A stretch of DNA of 64,000 bases from JAMLHH01 sp035515235. Its GTDB lineage: Bacteria; Bacteroidota; Bacteroidia; Chitinophagales; JADIYW01. The stretch lies in contig DATJBS010000012.1 in assembly GCA_035515235.1 (NCBI GenBank), positions 124,001-188,000 on the forward strand, in the 5' to 3' direction. Position numbers and translations under genes: made by a program. Shown here piece by piece: positions 17,438 through 25,138 of this stretch. Every line of letters starts with the position of its first letter. Positions within the stretch are counted from its first letter, which is position 1. The notes below the pieces were generated by a model. It was not told the origin of the DNA. It made no database searches and saw only the letters and a list, made by a program, of their open reading frames with translations.

Positions 17438-17998
17438 ATGAAAAGAATATTTTTACTCATAACAGTGCTCATACATTCCGTAGGGTTTATTTCAGCGCAA
17501 AATGCTAATGATCCCGGTCAAAGAGAATTGTATAAAAAATTGTTTTTAGAAGGCTGTATTACAGAAGCTAAATCTCAAAAGCTTAATGTTAACGCTAGAA
17601 GTTTTTGTACTTGTTCATTTGAGAAATTATATAGTCTCATTGAGGAGTCAGGTGCGGACTTATCTGATGCTAGAGCTTTAGATCAAATAACTCAAAGTAA
17701 AGAATACGAAGCTGCAATTTTTGCTTGCCTCAATGGTAACGATGAATCTGCAGATGATGTATTTGAAAAAGAGTTTGTAAGAATTTGTGCTAAAAATATG
17801 AATAAGGATAAGTACATGAGAAAAAACACCAACGCTAACGAAATATGTAGTTGTACTTATTCTAAAATAAAAGATGGTCCATATTCTATGATGGATTTAA
17901 ATGAACTTCCCGTAGAAGAAACTTCTAAATATATAGAGAAAATTTCTGCAGAATGCATGAAGTACTATTTTGAGAGCCAAGGAATTATCTTAGAATAA
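17438..17998 (+). CDS. secreted Cys-rich protein of unknown function with duplicated domain
   Basis: 186 residues with a signal peptide (MKRIFLLITVLIHSVGFISA). The mature part contains two copies of one module. Copy 1 has GCITEAKSQK..., then FCTCSFEKL, then FACLNG. Copy 2 has ICAKNMNKDK..., then ICSCTYSKI, then AECMKYY. Each copy carries four cysteines in the order C ... CxC ... C, which suggests disulfides in the periplasm. I do not recognise a characterised family. It begins 1 base after the lgt stop, so it is co-transcribed with lgt; whether that is functional is unknown. Confidence 0.7.
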   Translation: MKRIFLLITVLIHSVGFISAQNANDPGQRELYKKLFLEGCITEAKSQKLNVNARSFCTCSFEKLYSLIEESGADLSDARALDQITQSKEYEAAIFACLNGNDESADDVFEKEFVRICAKNMNKDKYMRKNTNANEICSCTYSKIKDGPYSMMDLNELPVEETSKYIEKISAECMKYYFESQGIILE

Positions 17999-18001
17999 AT
18001 C

Positions 18002-18679
18002 TTATTTTTTATTTCTTCTAGCTTGGAAAATATAGATTCCAATAGTCAGAGCAATGACTAAAAATGCTATTCCAATAAATTGATAAGTAGATTTATTAGA
18101 GGAAGTGGATTGAATGCTTTTGACTTCTGTTGGTTGAAACTCATTTATATCTGCATCCATTTGGATAGAGCTTTTTTGAATTTCTATTCTATCAAAGAAT
18201 GTTCTTTGTTTGTTATAGTCGTATAAATCAGTTGCTTTATATCTAAGATAAGAAATGCTGTAAATGGTATCTTGAAAAATGAAATTGTAACTATCCGTTA
18301 TTAATCCTTGAATCGTATTGAGTGGATCTTCTACTCTTACTTTATAAAATTTTGCTGGAACACCTTTGTATTCTACATTAGAATAAATTAGTTGGTTAGC
18401 ATTCTGTATGACAGAGAGTACAAAATTATTAAGTACAGTATCTTGATTATAATCCTCTTGAAGTAATATCGTATTAGGAATAGGAGCTACTGTGGCTAAC
18501 ATCATGTCATTTCCTTCTAAGAGAAAAAACATGGATTGCCCGATGGTATCTTTTTGTCCGGGCTGACTAGGGAAATATACGGTGACCGAACCACTTACTG
18601 GTTGTGCTATCCATGGAGTATTCTCTGCTAAAAGAATGAATGGAAAAATAGTTATTAAATATAGTATCAGCTTTCTCAC
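18002..18679 (-). CDS. exported single-pass membrane protein of unknown function
   Basis: About 225 residues: an N-terminal signal (RKLILYLITIFPFILLA), a beta-rich extracytoplasmic domain, a Ser/Thr-rich linker, and one C-terminal transmembrane helix (FIGIAFLVIALTIGIYIF) followed by RRNKK. This topology suggests a periplasmic domain held in the inner membrane. I chose GTG at 18679: the frame can be opened further to a GTG at 18703, but that codon lies inside the ahcY terminator hairpin. No family is recognised. It is tail to tail with the Cys-rich gene (3-base gap). Confidence 0.6.
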   Translation of the reverse strand: MRKLILYLITIFPFILLAENTPWIAQPVSGSVTVYFPSQPGQKDTIGQSMFFLLEGNDMMLATVAPIPNTILLQEDYNQDTVLNNFVLSVIQNANQLIYSNVEYKGVPAKFYKVRVEDPLNTIQGLITDSYNFIFQDTIYSISYLRYKATDLYDYNKQRTFFDRIEIQKSSIQMDADINEFQPTEVKSIQSTSSNKSTYQFIGIAFLVIALTIGIYIFQARRNKK

Positions 18680-18690
18680 CTTGTAAAAAT

Positions 18691-18720
18691 AAGAAAGCCA
18701 CACCGATAAAAGTGTGGCTT
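18691..18720 (-). terminator. ahcY terminator
   Basis: The arms AAGCCACAC (18695-18703) and GTGTGGCTT (18712-18720) pair over 9 bases with an 8-base loop. The T-tract on the minus strand is short and broken. It lies 22 bases past the ahcY stop and just ahead of the next minus-strand gene. Confidence 0.75.
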
Positions 18721-18742
18721 GTATAATATTTTGAAATTTTGA

Positions 18743-20065
18743 TTAATATCTGTAGTAATCTGGCTTGTAAGGACCTTCTTTAGGAAGTCCTAAATACTCA
18801 GATTGAGCAGTCGTCAATTCATCTAATTCAACACCTACTTTTTTCAAATGCAAACGAGCTACTTTCTCATCCAAATGTTTTGGTAAAACGTAAACATCAT
18901 TTTCGTATTGATCAGTATTTACCCAAAGTTCTAATTGAGCTAAAACTTGGTTAGTAAATGAATTACTCATTACAAAAGATGGGTGGCCAGTCGCACAACC
19001 TAAGTTCATCAATCTACCTTCAGCTAATACAATGATATCTTTACCATCGATAGTATATTTGTCAACTTGTGGTTTGATTTCAACTTTAGTATCGCCGTAG
19101 TTATTGTTTAACCAAGCCATATCTATCTCAATATCAAAGTGTCCGATATTACTGACAATAGCTTTGTCTTTCATATTTCTGAAAGAAGATTCAGTAATAA
19201 TATCTCTACATCCAGTGCTGGTAACGATAATGTCAGCTTCTTTTACAGCATCTTCCATTTTCTTCACTTCGAAACCTTCCATTGCAGCTTGTAATGCACA
19301 AATAGGATCGATTTCAGTAATGATAACACGCGCTCCTGCGCCTCTTAAAGATTCTGCAGAACCTTTACCTACATCGCCAAAACCAGCAACAACTGCTACT
19401 TTTCCAGCAATCATAATATCTGTAGCTCTTCTAATAGCATCTACACAACTTTCACGGCAACCGTATTTATTGTCAAACTTAGATTTAGTTACAGAGTCGT
19501 TGATATTGATCGCAGGAATTGGTAAAGTACCGTTTTTTACTCTATCATATAATCTGTGAACACCTGTAGTAGTTTCTTCAGAAAGTCCTTTCAAATGTTG
19601 AACTAATTCAGGATAAACGTCTAATACCATATTAGTCAAATCTCCACCATCGTCCAAAATCATATTCAACGGTTGATCTTCTGAACCAAAGAATAAAGTT
19701 TGTTCGATACACCAGTCAAAATCTTCTTCATTCAATCCTTTCCAAGCAAATACTGGAACTCCAGCAGCAGCTACAGCAGCAGCAGCATGATCTTGAGTGG
19801 AGAAAATATTACAAGAAGACCATCTAACTTCAGCACCTAATGCTGTTAATGTTTCAATTAAAACAGCAGTTTGAATCGTCATGTGAAGACATCCAGCAAT
19901 TCTAGCACCTTTAAAAGGTTGTGAAGCACCGTATTCCTCTCTTAACGCCATTAGTCCTGGCATTTCAGCTTCTGCTAATTCTATTTCTTTTCTACCCCAT
20001 TCAGCTAAAGAAATATCTTTAACCTTGTAAGGAAGTTGCAAGTCTATCGCAGCTTTTTGTGACAT
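18743..20065 (-). CDS. ahcY: adenosylhomocysteinase
   Basis: 440 residues. It hydrolyses S-adenosylhomocysteine to adenosine and homocysteine, keeping methylation reactions running. Key motifs are the CLHMTIQTAVLIETL region near residue 58, DDGGDLTNMV near 157, KSKFDNKYGCRESCVDAI with the substrate and redox residues, and the NAD-binding VAGFGDVGKGSAESLRGAGARV. The C-terminus ends KPDYYRY, as is standard. It is a single gene with its own promoter box and terminator. Confidence 0.98.
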   Translation of the reverse strand: MSQKAAIDLQLPYKVKDISLAEWGRKEIELAEAEMPGLMALREEYGASQPFKGARIAGCLHMTIQTAVLIETLTALGAEVRWSSCNIFSTQDHAAAAVAAAGVPVFAWKGLNEEDFDWCIEQTLFFGSEDQPLNMILDDGGDLTNMVLDVYPELVQHLKGLSEETTTGVHRLYDRVKNGTLPIPAININDSVTKSKFDNKYGCRESCVDAIRRATDIMIAGKVAVVAGFGDVGKGSAESLRGAGARVIITEIDPICALQAAMEGFEVKKMEDAVKEADIIVTSTGCRDIITESSFRNMKDKAIVSNIGHFDIEIDMAWLNNNYGDTKVEIKPQVDKYTIDGKDIIVLAEGRLMNLGCATGHPSFVMSNSFTNQVLAQLELWVNTDQYENDVYVLPKHLDEKVARLHLKKVGVELDELTTAQSEYLGLPKEGPYKPDYYRY

Positions 20066-20085
20066 TATAATTTTAATTTAAGTTT

Positions 20086-20093
20086 CAAATTTA
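20086..20093 (-). promoter_or_regulatory. -7 promoter box of ahcY
   Basis: TAAATTTG on the minus strand is an exact TAnnTTTG match, 20 bases before the ahcY ATG. A clear TTTG -33 box is not visible at the usual spacing. Confidence 0.45.
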
Positions 20094-20232
20094 CAAATAA
20101 ATGTTATGAAATGACATCATTTTTATCATACATAATATATAGACAAGAGTTAGAGGGTTTTGTTTAGAAATATTTAACCTCATCTTGAATTTAACTTTAA
20201 GCATACATTCTCTAATAGATTTTTCAATCTTT

Positions 20233-21414
20233 TTAAGAAATTATTGATTTTTTGCTTCTAGGTATAGACAGAAATACACCTAATGACCAGATCAACAATA
20301 ATATGATAGGAATAATTGCACTGTGAAATTGTTGTGGATTCAATGGCCAAAGGATTAGCAATAAAACAAGAATCACTCTACAAGTTTTAATCAATAAGTG
20401 AATAAATTTCGATTGTTCTGCTTTAAAGAAGAAAATAGCTAAAGGGAAATAAATTGGAATTGCCCATAATAAATTGTAATTCCATTTAGTCATATAATGA
20501 TCTGTACCTACCCACATAAAAGTCAATATCCAACCTATAATTCCTGTAAAAATTAAGTAGGTGAATGCCATTGCTTTTCTAAAAGTAGAAGTAGGAAAGA
20601 ATACTTGTAAGAGCATTGTAATTGCTAGAATTATCCAAAATAATAAAGTAGGATCTAAAATTTTTGGAATAATCTGTTCTGTTCCGTGGTAAAGAATTCG
20701 AGAGTCTGCTATTATCGGCTCACCATGATATATAGTGCTGTCAAATTCTACCATTAACTCAGCAGGTAGAAACATTCTTGTATCTGCATCAGCTACTTTG
20801 TCGAATCTCACTCCTAATAAAAGATCTATTCCGAAGTCTAACCACTCATTATACTTCATGTGTTTATCTACCAATTCTCTTATAGTTTCAGTATTTTCTG
20901 TTGCGAGCGTTTTAAATTTAAAATCTGTACCGATTGTATTTCTAATTAAATCTCTTGGTTGAGTAGAGCAATTATTATAAATGAAATCATACAAATAGTA
21001 TCTATTTTCAGTTAAAGCATTTTTCTCTAAAGCAGCGATAAGTTCAGTCTTTTGAATAGGAGATAAGTTCAATAGCTGCTCTCTGACAGATCGTCCAAAA
21101 TATTCATAATCATACATGAAGCTGTCAAAATCTTCTGTAGCCACAAAATAAAGGAGCTTGCCTTGGATGAACTTGATTAAAAATCCATCTTCATCAAAAC
21201 TAAACATACCGTAATTGTATACAATATCAGTGTCCTTAGTATGGTTTTTTACTCTAATACCTGTATGTCCATATGCCTGATAAACTTCGGCAGTTCCTGT
21301 GCCACAAGTCAGTACGCTTATATCTATTGAATCTTGAGCTTTCAATCCTGATCCAATAAAAATGAAAAGAAGTAGATATAAATAAGGCTTAGTTAAAAAG
21401 GTATAATTTTGCAT
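20233..21414 (-). CDS. lnb: Lnb-type lipoprotein N-acyltransferase (former DUF4105)
   Basis: 393 residues: signal peptide, a periplasmic papain/NlpC-like domain, then about five transmembrane helices in the C-terminal third. The candidate catalytic residues are the His in QAYGHTGIRV (near residue 49) and the Cys in YNNCSTQPRDLI (near 147). This two-part architecture defines the Bacteroidota family now named Lnb, which N-acylates the lipoprotein N-terminal cysteine in place of Lnt. It would act after Lgt, encoded 2.8 kb away. The call rests on motif and topology; the family function is recalled from recent literature. Confidence 0.75.
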   Translation of the reverse strand: MQNYTFLTKPYLYLLLFIFIGSGLKAQDSIDISVLTCGTGTAEVYQAYGHTGIRVKNHTKDTDIVYNYGMFSFDEDGFLIKFIQGKLLYFVATEDFDSFMYDYEYFGRSVREQLLNLSPIQKTELIAALEKNALTENRYYLYDFIYNNCSTQPRDLIRNTIGTDFKFKTLATENTETIRELVDKHMKYNEWLDFGIDLLLGVRFDKVADADTRMFLPAELMVEFDSTIYHGEPIIADSRILYHGTEQIIPKILDPTLLFWIILAITMLLQVFFPTSTFRKAMAFTYLIFTGIIGWILTFMWVGTDHYMTKWNYNLLWAIPIYFPLAIFFFKAEQSKFIHLLIKTCRVILVLLLILWPLNPQQFHSAIIPIILLLIWSLGVFLSIPRSKKSIIS

Positions 21415-21476
21415 TTTGATATTTTCGAAAGTGAAATTAAGACAAACTTATCAGTTCTTTTGACGTTAAGTATTTT

Positions 21477-21977
21477 ATGAAATGGTTTTATTTATTATTT
21501 ACATTCTCAATATTGAGTTGTCAAGCACAGACAACTCCTATCTCTAATAAAAATTTATCTATGGAAAAATCATCTAACACTTATAAAGTGACCAAGACCG
21601 AAGAAGAGTGGAAAAGTATTTTAGACCCAGAATCGTATAGAGTTTTGCGTCAAAGTGGAACAGAATACCCTAATACTGGAAAATTTAATCTTACTGATGA
21701 GCCTGGAAAGTATTACTGTAAAGGTTGTGATACCTATTTGTTCTCATCTGATCAAAAGTTTGGTTCTAGCTGTGGATGGCCTTCATTTTATGATGTTCAG
21801 AAAGATGCCATAGAATATATAGAAGATCGTACACACGGTATGCATCGTATAGAAGTACGTTGTTCAAATTGTGGTGGACATTTGGGTCATGTTTTTGAAG
21901 ATGGACCTAGAGACAAAACAGGAAAAAGATATTGTATCAACTCTGCTTCATTGAATTTTGTACCTATTAAGAAGTAG
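21477..21977 (+). CDS. msrB: peptide-methionine (R)-S-oxide reductase, lipoprotein form
   Basis: 166 residues. It reduces the R epimer of methionine sulfoxide in proteins. The N-terminus is a lipoprotein signal ending in LSC (C15), so the enzyme should sit on a membrane outside the cytoplasm. The zinc site is formed by CKGC (81-84) and CSNC (129-132). The catalytic cysteine lies in RYCINSASLNF (C153), and GHVFEDGP is intact. It is divergent from lnb with a 62-base gap. The RDD gene follows 65 bases downstream. Confidence 0.95.
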   Translation: MKWFYLLFTFSILSCQAQTTPISNKNLSMEKSSNTYKVTKTEEEWKSILDPESYRVLRQSGTEYPNTGKFNLTDEPGKYYCKGCDTYLFSSDQKFGSSCGWPSFYDVQKDAIEYIEDRTHGMHRIEVRCSNCGGHLGHVFEDGPRDKTGKRYCINSASLNFVPIKK

Positions 21978-22042
21978 TATTTATTTTTAATCTGGAACTT
22001 ACAATTTAACATTTGCGTTGTAAGTAATCAAAATCATAAATC

Positions 22043-22504
22043 ATGAGTAATGTAGAATATAAGAATTTGTACGAAGATAAAGGTGCTTTAATTCCAAGAA
22101 ACTATGCTGGATTTGGTGTAAGAATGGTAGCGTTCTTTATAGATGGTGTTATTTTATCTTTTGCTTTTGGAATTATATCTTTTATAACTGGAATGAAGTT
22201 TAATTCTGGTTTTTTTGAAGTTGTATACAATCCAGGTGGTCTATTATCCTTTTTATTAGCGCTGTCTTATTTTGTATATTTTGAAACAGGCGAGAAACAA
22301 GCTACTATAGGTAAATCTATAATGGACTTAAAAGTGGTCAAGCAAAACGGTGCTAAAATGACAGTGAGAGATTCTGTTTTTCGTTATATAGGAAAAATAT
22401 TTTCTGCTTTTATCTTTATGATAGGCTATATCATGGCAATATTTGATGATCAAAAAAGAACTTTGCATGATCGTATAGCTGAAACTTATGTGATAAAAAT
22501 ATAA
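22043..22504 (+). CDS. RDD family membrane protein
   Basis: 153 residues with three to four hydrophobic helices. The family is named for an Arg-Asp-Asp pattern; here it reads GVRMVAFFIDGVILS (R/D/D positions near residues 26-34), with QATIGKSIMDLKVV after the second helix and RTLHDRIAETYVIKI at the end. Family members have been linked to transport or ion homeostasis, but no specific function can be read from this sequence. A terminator follows. Confidence 0.85.
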   Translation: MSNVEYKNLYEDKGALIPRNYAGFGVRMVAFFIDGVILSFAFGIISFITGMKFNSGFFEVVYNPGGLLSFLLALSYFVYFETGEKQATIGKSIMDLKVVKQNGAKMTVRDSVFRYIGKIFSAFIFMIGYIMAIFDDQKRTLHDRIAETYVIKI

Positions 22505-22543
22505 AAGACATCTTGTCTTTTGAAAGAATTTAATAAAATATTT

Positions 22544-22586
22544 AAAGTCAACTATAGATAGATAATATCCTTAGTTGACTTTTTTA
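22544..22586 (+). terminator. terminator after the RDD gene
   Basis: The arms AAAGTCAACTA (22544-22554) and TAGTTGACTTT (22572-22582) pair over 11 bases, and a T run follows (22580-22586). The convergent sqr gene ends 18 bases further on. Confidence 0.8.
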
Positions 22587-22604
22587 TTTGGAATATTAGC
22601 TGAT

Positions 22605-23864
22605 TTACATTTTTCCTTTTAACATTCTATTCCAATACATATATGGTAGGCCATATTTTTTCAATAACCATAATCTCCAGCTTTCTTTATAACTATTAAA
22701 AACGAGCATATACTTCAACATTGGATCTGGAGTAAATTCATTTTTATAATTAAATTCAGCTAAAGCCATTTTACCATATCCTGTTACTAATGGACAAGAA
22801 GAGTAGCCATCGTAAGATTCATTTGAAGCAACTTGATTTTGTAGAAGTTTCAGAATATTATCTACTATGACAGGAGCTTGTTTTCTAATAGCTGCCCCAG
22901 TTTTAGCAGTAGGCAATGCTGCTACGTCTCCAACTCCAAAAATATTCGAATATTTTTTATGTTGTAAACTGTGAATGTTCACATCTAACCATCCAGCAGA
23001 ATTGACTAATGTAGATTCTTTGATAAATTTGGGAGCAGTTTGAGGTGGAGCAAGATGTAAAAAGTCAAACGGCATTTCAATGATAGAATCTCCTTGAATC
23101 TTTTCACACAGTACATTTCCTTCGTTGACTACACAATTGTTTTCTTCCGGAGCAACACTTTTAAAATAGACAGTTTTATTATCTGCATCTATTTTTATTG
23201 GTGCGTAAAATGGTTTGAAGTGAATGTGATTTCTATGAATGACATTCATTAAAGTTTCAGCAATTATTTTAACTCCAAAAATCACTGATCCCGGAGTCGC
23301 AAAAACCACATTGCTTGTTTTTTCTAAACCTTTTTTCTGGAAATATTCTGTTGCCAAATACATAATTTTTTGAGGAGCTCCGCCACATTTTATTGGAGTA
23401 GTAGGCTGTGTAAATATGGCATTTCCACCTTTAAATTCTTGTAGGCATTTCCATGTGTATTCCGGGTCGATATAATTGCTACAAACTGCACCTTTTTTTA
23501 CAGCATCTTCAAGTCCTTCTATTAGTGATAAATCATTCACTAGTCCCGGAGCTACTACCAAATAGTCATAGGTAAATGCACCGTTATTGTCTGTATAAAC
23601 TTTGTTTTCTTCAGGTGTAATATTGTTTGCTCTGTCTTTAATCCAAGTAACTCCTTTGGGAATCACTGATTTTTCGTCTCTTCTAGAATTCGCATAATTA
23701 TATGTTCCTCCACCGACTAAAGTCCAAGCTGGCTGATACCAATGATCTTCTGATGGTTCTATGATAGCAATATCAAGAGTTGCTTGTTTTCTTTTTAATT
23801 GAGCAGCTACCATAATTCCTCCAGTGCCGCCTCCAATGATTAGAATTTGATGATGATTTTTCAT
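22605..23864 (-). CDS. sqr: sulfide:quinone oxidoreductase
   Basis: 419 residues with two dinucleotide-binding domains. The FAD motif IIGGGTGGIMVAAQLKR starts at residue 9. Redox cysteines are in GAVCSNY (C128) and PIKCGGAPQKIMYLA (C160); the latter is the SQR signature. The C-terminal region has GYSSCPLVTGYGKMALAEF. It oxidises sulfide to polysulfide or sulfane sulfur and passes electrons to membrane quinone. It lies 109 bases downstream of a peroxiredoxin gene on the same strand, a plausible sulfide/oxidant detoxification pair. Confidence 0.9.
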   Translation of the reverse strand: MKNHHQILIIGGGTGGIMVAAQLKRKQATLDIAIIEPSEDHWYQPAWTLVGGGTYNYANSRRDEKSVIPKGVTWIKDRANNITPEENKVYTDNNGAFTYDYLVVAPGLVNDLSLIEGLEDAVKKGAVCSNYIDPEYTWKCLQEFKGGNAIFTQPTTPIKCGGAPQKIMYLATEYFQKKGLEKTSNVVFATPGSVIFGVKIIAETLMNVIHRNHIHFKPFYAPIKIDADNKTVYFKSVAPEENNCVVNEGNVLCEKIQGDSIIEMPFDFLHLAPPQTAPKFIKESTLVNSAGWLDVNIHSLQHKKYSNIFGVGDVAALPTAKTGAAIRKQAPVIVDNILKLLQNQVASNESYDGYSSCPLVTGYGKMALAEFNYKNEFTPDPMLKYMLVFNSYKESWRLWLLKKYGLPYMYWNRMLKGKM

Positions 23865-23973
23865 AATAATCTACCTGTTTGGTCATGAATAGAATAGATA
23901 TGCGCTCCACTCATTTAAAGAGTAAAGCGCATAAGCTATTGATAAGTTAAAAGTTATTTTTCTGAATAAACCA

Positions 23974-24627
23974 TTAAAGCGTTTTCTTAGCTAAATACCA
24001 ATCCACTTGTTCTAAACTTTTGTCTGCTTTCCTAGCTGCTAATTCTTCTAAAGTTTTAGGAGCTCCAACGATGACTTTATCTCCAGGCTGCCAATTAAGT
24101 GGCATGGCTACTTTATGCTCATCAGAAGTTTGAAGGGCTAATAAAGTTCTTTTGATTTCATCCATACTTCTACCCACATTTAATGGGTAATACATGACTA
24201 ATCGGATTTTCCCTATAGGATCAATTATAAATACTGCACGTACAGCTGCTGTTTCACTTTCTCCTGGTTGAAGCATTCCATAAAGCTTGGCTACTTTCAT
24301 ATCTAAGTCAGCAATAATTGGGAATTCAAATAAAACTCCAGTTTTTTCGTCTACAGCATTTACCCATGCGATGTGTGAATGGATACTGTCAATACTCAAG
24401 CCCATGAGCTTGGTATTGTGTTCTGTGAAGAAGTCGCTCTCCATTGCAAAGCCACTCATTTCTGTAGTACAAACAGGAGTAAAGTCTGCGGGATGGGAGA
24501 AAAGAATCACCCAACTTCCTTTGTTGAATTCAGAGAATTTAATATTTCCAGTAGTAGTAATGGCGTCAAAATCTGGTGCTAAATCACCAATTCTTGGCAT
24601 AATGTTTAATTTTTCTTGAGTTTCCAT
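23974..24627 (-). CDS. 1-Cys peroxiredoxin (Prx6 type)
   Basis: 217 residues. The peroxidatic cysteine lies in HPADFTPVCTTE (C53) and is the only cysteine in the protein. The Prx6-type arm YYPLNVGRSMDEIKRTLLALQ and a C-terminal segment with MPLNWQPGDKVIV define the subfamily. It reduces hydrogen peroxide and organic hydroperoxides using an external thiol. It is probably expressed from a promoter in the 500-base gap upstream. Confidence 0.93.
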   Translation of the reverse strand: METQEKLNIMPRIGDLAPDFDAITTTGNIKFSEFNKGSWVILFSHPADFTPVCTTEMSGFAMESDFFTEHNTKLMGLSIDSIHSHIAWVNAVDEKTGVLFEFPIIADLDMKVAKLYGMLQPGESETAAVRAVFIIDPIGKIRLVMYYPLNVGRSMDEIKRTLLALQTSDEHKVAMPLNWQPGDKVIVGAPKTLEELAARKADKSLEQVDWYLAKKTL

Positions 24628-25138
24628 CTTATTTAGTTTTTAATTTTATCTAAATTACACAATGGGGTTCTACTACTTAGTTACAATTGTTACAGTAAGG
24701 TATGCATTTACTATATTTTGTATTTAATTAAGGATTCTGTACTTGGAGTTTGATTTTATCTATAGTATTAATGTTGCTTTTTAAGATTAACCTTAAGTAT
24801 TTCTCTAAAAGCTATGATTATACTTTTAAAATTTCAATATAACTTTTTATTTAAATTCTCATCATGATATTTGTCAAATAAATTTTACGTTGATATTTCG
24901 TGGATATGTTGATATTTAGTTCTTGAGCTTTTGCCATAAACCCGTAAAAAATGCCCTAAATTGTTGCTCAATAAGAACTACTCTTTGTTATAAGAATTGA
25001 GCATTATATCTCCACTAGCTTGTTCAATTTTTTAAAGTAAAGTCGCAACGCTATATCATTTTTTTGAAAAAGAGTATTAGAGGCAGGATCTTATAAACGG
25101 AAAACTAAGTCAATTAAAAATATAAAATTTTGAGTACA
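24628..25138. other. 511-base AT-rich gap upstream of nrdJ and peroxiredoxin
   Basis: This divergent gap between the peroxiredoxin and nrdJ shows no gene. One inverted repeat is present: TGCTCAAT (24965-24972) and ATTGAGCA (24996-25003) with a 23-base spacer. A direct repeat GTTGATATTT occurs at 24891-24900 and 24909-24918. No B12-box or cobalamin riboswitch core could be recognised ahead of the B12-dependent reductase. Confidence 0.5.

Noticed and set aside
18680..18703. N-terminal extension of the 18002-18679 gene to a GTG at 18703
   Set aside because: That GTG is inside the left arm of the ahcY terminator hairpin and would put extra residues in front of a proper signal peptide.
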